DNA from: Clostridium sp. E02
GTDB lineage: Bacteria > Bacillota > Clostridia > Lachnospirales > Lachnospiraceae
Direction of reading: 5' to 3'
NCBI RefSeq assembly: GCF_003833015.1
Contig: NZ_RJLQ01000019.1
Span: 40,583-104,582 of the forward strand
Length of the DNA stretch: 64,000 nucleotides
Below the pieces are notes generated by a model. The model searched no databases, was not told the DNA's origin, and was given only the letters and a program-made list of their open reading frames with translations. Position 1 is the stretch's first letter. The number at the start of each line of letters is the position of its first letter. Below are positions 21,455 to 30,719 of the stretch, one piece after another. Position numbers and translations under genes: made by a program.

Positions 21455-22429
21455 TTATGTGTGAGAAATAAGATTTTTTTCCCGGTATTCTTTTGGAGAC
21501 ATACGATAATAGTTTCGGAAAATACGATAAAAATAACTGGTATTATCATATCCAACTGCAGTGGAAATATCCATGATACTAAGTCTTGTATTCAATAGAA
21601 GAAACGATGCCTGATTGAGACGTTTGATCTGAAGAAGTTCTTTATAAGTATGTCCGGTTAATCGTTTAATCGTACGGCTCAGCCAGTATATCTGATAGTT
21701 TAACTGTTTTGCCAACTCTGTTAATTCTCCATCCTTATAGTTTTCATCAATAAACTTTAATACTTGGAATACTAGTTTTTGATCATAACTTTCTATGGTA
21801 TGGCTGATTTTATCTGTATAATGCATGAGCTGCAAAAACAAAAGCCCCATAGTGATTTGATTGATGCTTCTTTTATTGGGTTGATCATAAAGAAGCGTCC
21901 AAACCATGTTTTCTATCAGGTTCTGAACCGGTAAAACATCTGCTACCCGAAAATGAAGATAACTTGCATAACGGGAATCATAGCAGAGGCATCCCACTAA
22001 AAAATCTCTTAATAGATTTTCCTCTTCTCCCATCATCTCAAATGTGGTATCAAAGAATTCTGGAAGTATAATAAAATTAACTGCCAGATCTTCTTCCTTT
22101 GCAGGTAGTATCTCCTGCGTCGCATGCTGGTTTAAAAAAAGTAATTCTCCTGCTTTTAAAACCACTTTTTCTTCATCAATATAATGCGTCGTCTCGCCTT
22201 TTAGCATATAGATTACTTCAATATAATTATGTTTATGCCTTGGGAAATGTACAAAACGAGTATGAGGCCGAATCCGAATCAAGGTTTTGTGCTCCAGCAT
22301 CTTTTTGCTATCAATCACCATATCCCTTCCTTCGGTATACCGTCTTTTGTCAATTCCCGACCGTCCATTTATGATCTCTTTTTCTTCCTCTGTTATGATG
22401 GAAAGACGATCAATCATATCCTGGTTCAC
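21455..22429 (-). CDS. AraC-family regulator with cupin sensor, probable rhamnose regulator
   Basis: The 324-residue protein has a cupin-type sugar-sensing domain (about 40-140: HFPRHKHNYIEVIYMLKGE, GELLFLNQHATQE) and a C-terminal double helix-turn-helix (about 225-318: LTELAKQLNYQIYWLSRTIKRLTG, DISTAVGYDNTSYFYRIFRNYY). The start codon is GTG, overlapping the TGA of the preceding MORN gene, with AAGGGGG upstream. Its position before rhaBMAD suggests control of that operon (inference). It could equally regulate genes elsewhere. Confidence 0.88.
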   Translation of the reverse strand: MNQDMIDRLSIITEEEKEIINGRSGIDKRRYTEGRDMVIDSKKMLEHKTLIRIRPHTRFVHFPRHKHNYIEVIYMLKGETTHYIDEEKVVLKAGELLFLNQHATQEILPAKEEDLAVNFIILPEFFDTTFEMMGEEENLLRDFLVGCLCYDSRYASYLHFRVADVLPVQNLIENMVWTLLYDQPNKRSINQITMGLLFLQLMHYTDKISHTIESYDQKLVFQVLKFIDENYKDGELTELAKQLNYQIYWLSRTIKRLTGHTYKELLQIKRLNQASFLLLNTRLSIMDISTAVGYDNTSYFYRIFRNYYRMSPKEYREKNLISHT

Positions 22430-23298
22430 GGGTCGATTCCCCCTTTATTAAAATTGTCAAAAACAATCAAGTTTTTCCACCGGCTTTCTTTTATCCCACG
22501 TTCCGTAAGCAAATAGACATGTTCTTTGTCTTCTTTTGCCGGTAATTTATAAACCAGAGAACCGTCTTCTTCCAGATCCTGTATCCAACGATCGTCAGGC
22601 ACAATCACTCCGTCTTTCACCTGAAACTGCCATTGAGCCGTATCTCCAGATGCATTGGTACTGGTATATACGATCTCTCCCTGCATCAGATCCTTTTGAA
22701 ACATTCCTTTTTTCGCCGTTTTAACAGCCATCTCTTGTTCCATCTCATCATAATAACGATATCCACATTCTCCCTCTCCGTTCATCTGTCCGTTTTGAAA
22801 CATTCCGTAAGAATAATCATATCGTTTTCCCTCTTTCAGCTTAAGCACAGATAGAAGTGTTCCCTTTCCATGGGGCTTTCCGTCCACCATTTCTCCATAA
22901 TAACAGATTGAGGATTTTAAGAACACCAGACCTTTTCCCGTTCCCAATTTCGTTTTTATGGTATTCCCATCAAAGAAAAAAGGATACACGTCAAATGGAA
23001 CTTCATATCCATAAAGTACTCTGGCTGCTCCCTCTAAATCCCCCTCCATAAACTGACCGGTGAGCTTTAGGAGTCCCTCTTTGTCTGTCGCCGTAAAAGG
23101 GATGTTATCCTTTATCGCATGGAACAGGGTATTCACATTTTCCGTTTCGCTGGTTGTACTAACATCTAGCCTCGTCTTTTTCTCACCGCCAAAAAATCCT
23201 GCATTGCTCAATCCGAATAGCAAAATCACAGTCAAACTCAATGAAATCAATGTCTGTAAGTTCCCATTCTTCCAGCCTTGTTTTTCATTTCTTTTCAC
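22426..23298 (-). CDS. Membrane-anchored MORN-repeat protein, unknown role
   Basis: The 290-residue protein uses a GTG start preceded by AAGGAGGA and overlaps the end of the MocR gene by 14 bases. The N-terminal hydrophobic segment (about 15-34) is a signal anchor. The middle has two MORN repeats (YYGEMVDGKPHGKGTL and YGMFQNGQMNGEGECGYRYY), a beta-hairpin motif, and the rest has no recognised domain. It lies between two regulator genes with overlapping starts and stops, so all three are co-translated. The function is unknown. Confidence 0.8.
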   Translation of the reverse strand: MKRNEKQGWKNGNLQTLISLSLTVILLFGLSNAGFFGGEKKTRLDVSTTSETENVNTLFHAIKDNIPFTATDKEGLLKLTGQFMEGDLEGAARVLYGYEVPFDVYPFFFDGNTIKTKLGTGKGLVFLKSSICYYGEMVDGKPHGKGTLLSVLKLKEGKRYDYSYGMFQNGQMNGEGECGYRYYDEMEQEMAVKTAKKGMFQKDLMQGEIVYTSTNASGDTAQWQFQVKDGVIVPDDRWIQDLEEDGSLVYKLPAKEDKEHVYLLTERGIKESRWKNLIVFDNFNKGGIDP

Positions 23299-24736
23299 CA
23301 GACTCCTCCTTATCCTGTAAAACCCATGCTTCTCTTAGAAGTTTTAAACCTTTTATAATCTCTTCTTCTGTAAGTTTAGCAAAGCCGAGAATAACCGTGG
23401 ACGGATACATATTCGGTTCCTCATGAATAAAACAGTCAGAAAGACCATATACTTTGACCTTTAATTTCTCCGCTTCTTTTATGAGTTTTGTTTCTGTCCT
23501 TTGCCACCGGTCAGTAAGAAGAAGATGAAGCCCTGCATGTTCCCCTTGTATTTTAAAAGTACCTTCAAATGATTTAAGTCCTGCTGTGAGTACTGCATGT
23601 TTCGCTTTGTAAACAGCCCTCATTCGGTTTAAATGTCGTTCGTAATGTCCCTCCGCCATAAACTGATATAGAATGTTTTGATCGATTCTTGAAACAGTAG
23701 AAGCATAAAAGCTAACTTTTTTTTGATATTGTTCATACAATCCTTTGGGGAGTACCAGATAACTGACCCGAATGGCAGGAGCTATGGATTTTGAAAAGGT
23801 TCCAGAGTAGATAACTCTTCCTCTCTCATCCATACCCTGAAGCGCAGGAATTGGTTGTCCCTTGTAGCGAAATTCACTGTCATAGTCATCTTCAATCAGA
23901 TACCTATCTTCTTTCCGATACGCCCAGGAAAGAAGTTCCTGTCTCCGTTTTACGGGCATGACAATCCCTGTTGGATATTGGTGGGAAGGCATAACATAGG
24001 CCGTGTCTGCTCCACTTTCCTCAAGTAGCTCTGCATTCATTCCATACCGGTCCATGGCCACGGGAATCACTTTATATTTGAGACTATCAAAGACACGGTA
24101 TGCCTGTTTGTAAGTAGGATTTTCCATTGCAATCATCCGTTTATCCCCAAGGATCTGGGATAAAAGCATCAAAAGATATTCACTTCCCGCTCCTACAATG
24201 ATTTGTTCTGCTTGACAATTGACACCTCTGGCGGTATGAAGGTAGTTTCGTATGGTTTCCCGAAACCCTGCTTCCCCCTGAGGGTCTCCAGGCACAAACA
24301 TTTCTCTGTTGTCATCGATCAGCGTATATTTAGAAATCTTTCTCCACGTATTAAAAGGAAAGGTACCCAGATCAATTCCTCTCGGTGAGAAATCCACACA
24401 CCAATCCGTCTTACCACACTTAATCGGATAGGACGGTGTGATAAGAAAATGGCTTTTTTCCGTATTTTTTCGTTCTGGCTGAATCAAACGATCTATCTTT
24501 AAAACATAATATCCCTTACAAGGAATGGACTCAATATATCCTTCTGACATCAGCTGTTCATAGGCCATCTGAGTGGTACTTCTGCTCACTTTTAAATGTT
24601 CTGCCAACTGCCTGGTTGAGGGAAGACGCATTCCAGGTTTTATATTACCTTTTTTAATCTCCGCCTTAATGTATTCATAAATCTGACTGTAATAGGGAAA
24701 CTGGGGCTGATTTATTAAGGGAATGATCAGTTCCAT
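23285..24736 (-). CDS. MocR-type GntR/aminotransferase fusion regulator
   Basis: The 483-residue protein has a GntR winged helix at the N-terminus (YSQIYEYIKAEIKKGNIKPG, LPSTRQLAEHLKVSRSTTQMAYEQL) fused to a fold-type I aminotransferase domain. The PLP Lys is expected in SGTFSKSIAPAIRVSY; the Asp in IEDDYDSEF is the usual cofactor partner. Such MocR/PdxR/GabR proteins sense PLP or amino acids. I place the start at 24736 (MELIIPLINQ), six bases after AGGAGG; the longer frame adds 21 codons that cover the glnS terminator. Confidence 0.92.
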   Translation of the reverse strand: MELIIPLINQPQFPYYSQIYEYIKAEIKKGNIKPGMRLPSTRQLAEHLKVSRSTTQMAYEQLMSEGYIESIPCKGYYVLKIDRLIQPERKNTEKSHFLITPSYPIKCGKTDWCVDFSPRGIDLGTFPFNTWRKISKYTLIDDNREMFVPGDPQGEAGFRETIRNYLHTARGVNCQAEQIIVGAGSEYLLMLLSQILGDKRMIAMENPTYKQAYRVFDSLKYKVIPVAMDRYGMNAELLEESGADTAYVMPSHQYPTGIVMPVKRRQELLSWAYRKEDRYLIEDDYDSEFRYKGQPIPALQGMDERGRVIYSGTFSKSIAPAIRVSYLVLPKGLYEQYQKKVSFYASTVSRIDQNILYQFMAEGHYERHLNRMRAVYKAKHAVLTAGLKSFEGTFKIQGEHAGLHLLLTDRWQRTETKLIKEAEKLKVKVYGLSDCFIHEEPNMYPSTVILGFAKLTEEEIIKGLKLLREAWVLQDKEESGEKK

Positions 24737-24761
24737 CGCATACCTCCTGTTGCCATATTGG

Positions 24762-24802
24762 AAAAAATGCCGCACGTTTTCCTTTCTCACATGCAGCATT
24801 TT
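24762..24802 (-). terminator. glnS terminator inside the leader of the MocR gene
   Basis: AAAATGCTGCATGT pairs with ACGTGCGGCATTTT with two G-U pairs, then T-run. It ends only 25 bases before the MocR start, so the MocR operon depends on read-through or on a promoter within the stem region. Confidence 0.75.
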
Positions 24803-24840
24803 CTCTTGACTGGCCTAGCTGCCTGTCATTGATGTTTTAT

Positions 24841-26514
24841 TTATTTGTTTATCTTAAAGGAACTCTTTAACGATACGATTCTGTTAAATACCAAATGTTC
24901 TGGAGAACTGTCTTTGCTATCTATACAAAAATAACCGTTTCTTACAAACTGGAAGCTGTCATAGGCCTTCGCCTCTACAAATCCCGGTTCCACAAAACAA
25001 TCCTTTAATACAGTTAAGGAATTGGGGTTTACATTTAAGCTTCCATCCTCGTTTAATTTTCCTTTTTCTTCATCTACAATATTCTCATAAAGTCGACATT
25101 CTGCTTTTTTTGCCGTGTCTGCATTCACCCAGTGAATGGTACCTTTTACTTTTCTACCAGTAAACCCTAAACCACTCTTAGTTTCTGGATCATAAGTACA
25201 GTGAACAACCGTAACATTGCCGTCAGAATCTTTTTCACAACTGGTACAGGTTACAAAATAAGCGTTCATTAAGCGGACTTCGTTGCCTGGGAACAGGCGG
25301 AAATACTTTCGAACAGGTTCTTCCATAAAATCTTCCCGTTCAATGTAGAGTTCTCTCCCAAACGGTACTTTTCTCTCTAAAAGTTCTGGATTTTCCATGT
25401 TGTTGGATACAGTAAGAGATTCCACTGTACCTTCTGGATAATTATCAATCACCAGTTTGATTGGGTCCAAAATCGCCATCATTCTCGGTCTTTTTAACTT
25501 TAAATCTTCCCGGATGCAGTATTCTAACATCGCATAATCCACAGAACTGTTCGCTTTTGATACGCCAACCAGATCTACAAACATACGAAGGGATTCAGGA
25601 GTATAACCTCTTCTTCTTAAAGCTGCTATGGATACCAGTCTTGGATCATCCCAGCCGTCTACAATCTGATCCTCTACCAACTTTTTAATATAACGCTTAC
25701 CGGTTATCACATTGGTAAGATAGAGTTTTGCAAATTCAATCTGACGAGGAGGATTTTCAAATCCACATTCTTTTACCACCCAGTCATACAGTGGTCTGTG
25801 ATCTTCAAATTCCAGAGTACAGATGGAATGGGTGATCTGTTCAATCGCATCTTCAATGGGATGGGCAAAATCATACATCGGATAAATGCACCATGCATCC
25901 CCCGTATTGTGATGATTCATACGTGCCACACGATATATAACCGGATCACGCATGTTAATGTTCGGAGATGCCATATCAATCTTGGCGCGGAGCACCTTTT
26001 CCCCGTCTTTATATTTTCCTTCTCTCATCTCTTCAAATAACTTTAAATTTTCTTCCACGCTTCGGTTTCTATAAGGACTTTCTTTCCCTGGTTTTTTAAA
26101 ATCTCCCCGATAGGAACGAATCTCTTCTGCAGTTAAATCACAGACATATGCATTCCCTTTTTTTATTAAGTATACGGCACATTCGTACATCTTTTTAAAA
26201 TAATTGGACGCATAGAAAAGACGATCTTCAAAATCTGCACCCAGCCATTTAACATCTTCCATAATGGATTCCACGAATTCGGTTTTCTCTTTTGTCGGAT
26301 TTGTATCATCAAAACGGAGGTTGAACTTTCCACCATACTTCTTAGCCAGACCATAATTAAGAAGAATTGATTTAGCATGTCCGATATGCAGATAGCCGTT
26401 TGGTTCCGGTGGAAATCTGGTTTGCACATGATCATAAACGCCTTCTAAAAGATCCTTGTCTATCTCCTGTTCAATAAAATTTTTAGAAACCACTTCATCT
26501 TTGTTTTCTTCCAT
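24841..26514 (-). CDS. glnS: Glutaminyl-tRNA synthetase
   Basis: The 557-residue class I synthetase charges tRNA-Gln. The first signature is intact: [14 protein letters not shown] (HIGH at 43-46), with the acceptor-binding [12 protein letters not shown]. The second, usually VMSKR in GlnRS, reads NVITGKRY (269-274), followed by normal family sequence [20 protein letters not shown]. The C-terminal anticodon-binding beta-barrels are complete. It is a single gene with its own terminator; no T-box leader was seen upstream. Confidence 0.96.
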   Translation of the reverse strand: MEENKDEVVSKNFIEQEIDKDLLEGVYDHVQTRFPPEPNGYLHIGHAKSILLNYGLAKKYGGKFNLRFDDTNPTKEKTEFVESIMEDVKWLGADFEDRLFYASNYFKKMYECAVYLIKKGNAYVCDLTAEEIRSYRGDFKKPGKESPYRNRSVEENLKLFEEMREGKYKDGEKVLRAKIDMASPNINMRDPVIYRVARMNHHNTGDAWCIYPMYDFAHPIEDAIEQITHSICTLEFEDHRPLYDWVVKECGFENPPRQIEFAKLYLTNVITGKRYIKKLVEDQIVDGWDDPRLVSIAALRRRGYTPESLRMFVDLVGVSKANSSVDYAMLEYCIREDLKLKRPRMMAILDPIKLVIDNYPEGTVESLTVSNNMENPELLERKVPFGRELYIEREDFMEEPVRKYFRLFPGNEVRLMNAYFVTCTSCEKDSDGNVTVVHCTYDPETKSGLGFTGRKVKGTIHWVNADTAKKAECRLYENIVDEEKGKLNEDGSLNVNPNSLTVLKDCFVEPGFVEAKAYDSFQFVRNGYFCIDSKDSSPEHLVFNRIVSLKSSFKINK

Positions 26515-26792
26515 CTCTCTTCCTCCATGTCAGTCATTCCAATAATAAACTATCATATCACAGATCCTATCTTTCGAAAAGGGGGGTCTTCCCTCTTTCT
26601 GGTACAGTGTCATGGAATTCCAATGACAAGGAACGTTAGATTTTTCTCTATCTTTTGTTAACTGTTACCATAATCTCCCATAATCTTTTACATTTATATG
26701 TATATTTTTACAATTTTCTAGCAAAAACAAACTTGCTTTGCAATGCTTTTTGGAATATACTTGAATCAAAATATAAGATAATGGGGGTATTA

Positions 26793-28538
26793 ATGGTGAA
26801 AATTTTCAAACGGTCAACATATTCATTTCGTAGAAATATCAGAGTAAAAATCACCGTATTTTTTCTAATTTTAGTCATAACAATTGCTTCTGCACTAACC
26901 TACTTATTATATATGCAGAGCTATCACATGATAACCCAAAAAGCAGCCGACGAAGCCTACCGGACAGTTTTGCAATCTAGTAAATATGTGGATTTGGAAC
27001 AGTTTACGAAACTAACTTCCAAAAACGATGAAAACACCACTTATTATACGGAGCAAAGAAATGATTTAATAAAAATGAGAGAATTAAGCGGAGCTAAGCA
27101 TATTTTTACTATGAAAAAAACAGAGGATGGAAACTTCATGTATGTAGTAGATGGTTCTGCAGAAGATGAGTTTTCCCATATTGGTGATACGGAAAAATCC
27201 AATTTTGCCTACGAACAGGCATGGAATGGAACCGCCTATACGGACCATAAATTAAATGTTGTGGAAGGATGGGGGATTTACATCAGTTCATATTATCCCA
27301 TAAAAAATAAGCAGGATAAAGTTGTTGGTTTTATCGGTGTGGACTTTGATGCCGAAACCATCTATCATCAGCTTAACAATCTTAAGAATTTATGTTATCA
27401 GATAATGGCTGTTTTTACCGCAATTATATTTCTATCTGGATACTTTCTTTCTGGTAAGATCGCCCATTCCATTCAGTGTGCAGCCGACTATTCCAAAATG
27501 CTGGCTGAATTTAATTTAACAAATTCATTTTCCAAAAAGGAACTGCGAAAAAAAGATGAGTTTGGTATACTAGCAAATTCTTTGGATGGCATTCGAAATA
27601 ATTTTAAAACTATCATCGGAAAAATCAATGCTTCCTCTCAACAAGTTGCTGAAACAGCCCTCCAGTTAACCGCTGCTTCTAATGAATCAGCAAGAACCGT
27701 AGAAGAAGTCTCCAATAAGATCCAGGGTATCTCCAAAAGTTCCATTTTGCAAACGGACAGTACCAGAAAAGGAACTGGACAATTGACGCTGTTAAGCGAT
27801 GTAATCGATCTAAATTTAGATTCTGCCACTCATATCAATACTTCCATTCGTGATGTAACAGAAGTCATTGACAATGGGTCTGCGGAAATGGAAAATCTGT
27901 ATAAGATAACAGAAGAAAGCAACGATGCGAATGTAACAATTTCTGATTTGGTTATAAAAACAAATGAAAGTACAGAAAAAATAAGCAATGCAAGTAAACT
28001 GATCTCTTCCATCGCGATGCAGACGAACCTCTTAGCTTTGAATGCTTCTATAGAAGCGTCTCGTGCCGGTGTAGCAGGAGAAGGATTCCGAGTTGTGGCT
28101 TCCGAAATCAAAAATCTAGCTGCACTATCCGCTGATTCCTCCAAGGAGATTGAAGATATTGTTTCTGAATTACAATCCAACGCCAAAAATGCGGCAAGCA
28201 CCATAAGCAGAATTAAAACGATTACCACAGAACAGACCCAAAGCGTAGCTAACAGCCGCTCAAACTTTCTATACATAAAAGATGTCATGGAAAAATCCCT
28301 AGATGCTATGGATCAGCTAAATCACACAGGGGAAGAAATGTATCAAATGAAAAATACGATGTTAACCATATTGGATCATTTATCCGAGATTGCGGTTGAA
28401 AATTCAAAGAGTTCCGAAGAAGTTAAGTGTTCCATTGAAAACGAATCAGAAGCATTGGAAGAAATCGCATGTTCTAGTGATGTACTATCCAGATTGGCAG
28501 ATGAACTGCATCAATTAATATTAGAATTTAAAATTTAG
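26793..28538 (+). CDS. Methyl-accepting chemotaxis protein with Cache-like sensor
   Basis: The 581-residue receptor has TM1 at about 20-40, an extracellular sensor of about 160 residues with the Cache-type end [30 protein letters not shown]2 near 205-225, and a signalling domain with hairpin tip [20 protein letters not shown]. The tip differs from the usual NAAIEAARAGE.G at several positions, and the HAMP linker is weak. I start at 26793 (MVKIFKRST) after GGGGG; the long frame back to 26655 has no ribosome binding site. It is monocistronic and convergent with another receptor gene. Confidence 0.9.
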   Translation: MVKIFKRSTYSFRRNIRVKITVFFLILVITIASALTYLLYMQSYHMITQKAADEAYRTVLQSSKYVDLEQFTKLTSKNDENTTYYTEQRNDLIKMRELSGAKHIFTMKKTEDGNFMYVVDGSAEDEFSHIGDTEKSNFAYEQAWNGTAYTDHKLNVVEGWGIYISSYYPIKNKQDKVVGFIGVDFDAETIYHQLNNLKNLCYQIMAVFTAIIFLSGYFLSGKIAHSIQCAADYSKMLAEFNLTNSFSKKELRKKDEFGILANSLDGIRNNFKTIIGKINASSQQVAETALQLTAASNESARTVEEVSNKIQGISKSSILQTDSTRKGTGQLTLLSDVIDLNLDSATHINTSIRDVTEVIDNGSAEMENLYKITEESNDANVTISDLVIKTNESTEKISNASKLISSIAMQTNLLALNASIEASRAGVAGEGFRVVASEIKNLAALSADSSKEIEDIVSELQSNAKNAASTISRIKTITTEQTQSVANSRSNFLYIKDVMEKSLDAMDQLNHTGEEMYQMKNTMLTILDHLSEIAVENSKSSEEVKCSIENESEALEEIACSSDVLSRLADELHQLILEFKI

Positions 28539-28573
28539 ATTTGTTGAACGCTCCTTTCATGTGTCTGAATATC

Positions 28574-28602
28574 AAAAAATGCGGATTCCGAAGAATCCGC
28601 AT
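28574..28602 (-). terminator. Terminator of the second chemoreceptor gene
   Basis: ATGCGGATTC and GAATCCGCAT with a four-base loop; six T follow on the minus strand. Confidence 0.9.
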
Positions 28603-28627
28603 AGGTAACACGCTCATGTATCATTCC

Positions 28628-30316
28628 TTATAATTCATGGCTGAACTGAAAATCAGAAACAAGTTCTTTTAATATCTGCGCCTGACTTGAAAGTTCTTCA
28701 CTAGAAGCAGCACTTTCTTCTGCTGTAGCCGCACTGGATTGTACCACAGAGGAGATTTGGTCAATACCAGAACTGATCTGATTGACTGATATTGCCTGGT
28801 TCTGAGATGCTTCGGAAATCTTCTTTAATAAATCTGCCGATTTTTCAGAGGACTCTGCGATCAGATTCAAAGATCTTGCCGTCTCATTGGCAATGTCTGT
28901 TCCCTCTTTTACTGATTTTAAAGAATTTTCAATCAACTCGGTCGTATTCTGAGATGCTTCGGAACTTTTTCCTGCTAGGTTGCGAACTTCATCCGCAACA
29001 ACAGCAAACCCTTTTCCTGCTTCTCCTGCACGAGCCGCTTCTACGGCTGCATTTAATGCCAATATATTCGTCTGGAATGCGATATCCTCGATTGTCTTAA
29101 TGATCTTACCGATCTCACCTGAGGAATTATTAATTTCGTTCATCGCACGAAGCATAGAATTCATATTATTTTTACCTGCCTCCAGTTCCTTTGAGGTCTC
29201 TTGTGCCTGATTGCTTGCGGCATCTGAATTCTCAGAGTTTTGCTGGATCTGAGACGTAACTTCACCAATGGCTGCAGCCAGCTGCTCAATGGAACTTGCC
29301 TGTTCCACGGTTCCCTGACTCAACTGCTGTGCTCCGGCAGAAACATGGGATGAACTGTTGTTAACCTGTTCTGCAGATTGGTTGATTTTTAATAATGTAT
29401 CTCCAAGACGATCAGAAATCGCTTGGATCGATCTATGTATGGTTTCAAACGCTCCTAAATATTCCACATCTGTTTGGATTCTGAAGTCTCCGCTTTCCAT
29501 ACGATTTAAATTATTGGTCACGTCATAAATAACACTCTTTAAATAACTCTGCATCTGACGGAAGCAGCTTGCCAACGTTCCAAATTCATTCTTGGCATCA
29601 AAATCTATCTCTTTGTCAAGATTACCCGTCTCAATACTCCTAGCTGCATCCAGTAATAATTTCAAAGGTTTCATGATGATCTGGAGTAACACGACTAAGA
29701 ACAATACGGTAAGAAGTAAGGCAATTGCAAAAAACACCACCGTAATTAACATTGCTATTTGAGACCTTTTTATGGCACCATCCCTAAAACCATGTGCATT
29801 GTTCGATGCAGCGGTAATAACCGCATCAATTTTTGCAATGGAAGACTGTTCTAATTCCCGGTACTCTTTTGCTTTCTCTTTGGAGACTTTCTGACCAGAA
29901 TCAAGAGCGGTTACCAGTTCATTCCCTTTCTTTCCCCAAGCGTCTACGGTATCAAGTATATCAAGAAAGGTATCGCTGGTTTTCGATCCTTTGTCGACCT
30001 TATTGTTCTCAATCTCATTCAGCTTTTCAAGTGCTCCGGTTAAGTTGGCTTTCTGTTCTTCGGACATCGGCTCTCCGTATAAGACCCAGTCTCTCATTCC
30101 ATCACCAGTCTGTGCAATTTTACTCTTTACTTCCCAAAAACCCACAAGGTTTGTATGGGGCATATCATATAGAACTCTTGTATTAGTAGCCATAGTCTGT
30201 ATGTTGCTGATGCTAAAGACACCCAATCCCAAAAACAGAATCAGTTCAATTCCAAAGCAAAAAATCAACAGATTCTTAAGCTTTACATCTCTTACAAGTT
30301 TACTAATTTTGTTCAT
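28628..30316 (-). CDS. Methyl-accepting chemotaxis protein with four-helix-bundle sensor
   Basis: The 562-residue receptor has TM1 at about 16-36, a helical periplasmic sensor of the 4HB_MCP type (about 40-185), TM2 at about 187-212, HAMP ([21 protein letters not shown]) and a canonical signalling tip [37 protein letters not shown]. Ala/Ser/Glu-rich methylation segments flank the tip. GGAGG precedes the ATG. The ligand is unknown. Confidence 0.94.
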   Translation of the reverse strand: MNKISKLVRDVKLKNLLIFCFGIELILFLGLGVFSISNIQTMATNTRVLYDMPHTNLVGFWEVKSKIAQTGDGMRDWVLYGEPMSEEQKANLTGALEKLNEIENNKVDKGSKTSDTFLDILDTVDAWGKKGNELVTALDSGQKVSKEKAKEYRELEQSSIAKIDAVITAASNNAHGFRDGAIKRSQIAMLITVVFFAIALLLTVLFLVVLLQIIMKPLKLLLDAARSIETGNLDKEIDFDAKNEFGTLASCFRQMQSYLKSVIYDVTNNLNRMESGDFRIQTDVEYLGAFETIHRSIQAISDRLGDTLLKINQSAEQVNNSSSHVSAGAQQLSQGTVEQASSIEQLAAAIGEVTSQIQQNSENSDAASNQAQETSKELEAGKNNMNSMLRAMNEINNSSGEIGKIIKTIEDIAFQTNILALNAAVEAARAGEAGKGFAVVADEVRNLAGKSSEASQNTTELIENSLKSVKEGTDIANETARSLNLIAESSEKSADLLKKISEASQNQAISVNQISSGIDQISSVVQSSAATAEESAASSEELSSQAQILKELVSDFQFSHEL

Positions 30317-30409
30317 AGTAACCTCCAGTTTTTTATTTTCATTATTAATATCGAACGGAAACCCTCTATTAATAATACTTTTATAAAAAATCTGTCGAAT
30401 TTTGTGCTA

Positions 30410-30682
30410 TTATCTTACAGAACCTCCGCAATTCTCCTTATTCTGTACAAACTGACCATTGATCCAGTCTATAACTAGAGACAACCCCTCCTCTGTGAAT
30501 GGAAACATTTCTTTTCGTTTTAGTTCTTCTGCGGTTTTTTCGTAACAATAAGGTCCCGGATAGACAGCAACTTCAAATTGTTTTTCCTTTCTTGCCACTC
30601 GGTAACGCAGCCCTTTCATACTCCCAGTATAACTTTCTTTTTCAAAAAACTGTATTGGTACAAATGTCTCTTTCTCTATCAA
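30410..30682 (-). CDS. Small conserved hypothetical protein
   Basis: The 90-residue soluble protein has mixed strand and helix, containing YTGSMKGLRYRVARKEKQ and VAVYPGPYCYEKTAEE. The start codon is TTG at 30682, with GAGGAGA eight bases upstream. I recognise it only as the kind of small protein common in Lachnospiraceae; no domain can be named. It follows an L,D-transpeptidase gene by 37 bases on the same strand and may be co-transcribed. Confidence 0.65.
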   Translation of the reverse strand: MIEKETFVPIQFFEKESYTGSMKGLRYRVARKEKQFEVAVYPGPYCYEKTAEELKRKEMFPFTEEGLSLVIDWINGQFVQNKENCGGSVR

Positions 30683-30719
30683 CTAAATCTCCTCATTCCT
30701 GAATCTACTTTATAACACT

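Noticed and set aside
26515..26654. T-box leader before glnS
   Set aside because: No AGGGTGGNACCGCG-type sequence or matching terminator is present.
26655..26792. N-terminal extension of the first chemoreceptor (46 more codons)
   Set aside because: No ribosome binding site at 26655, and the added residues are unlike chemoreceptor starts; GGGGG lies before 26793.
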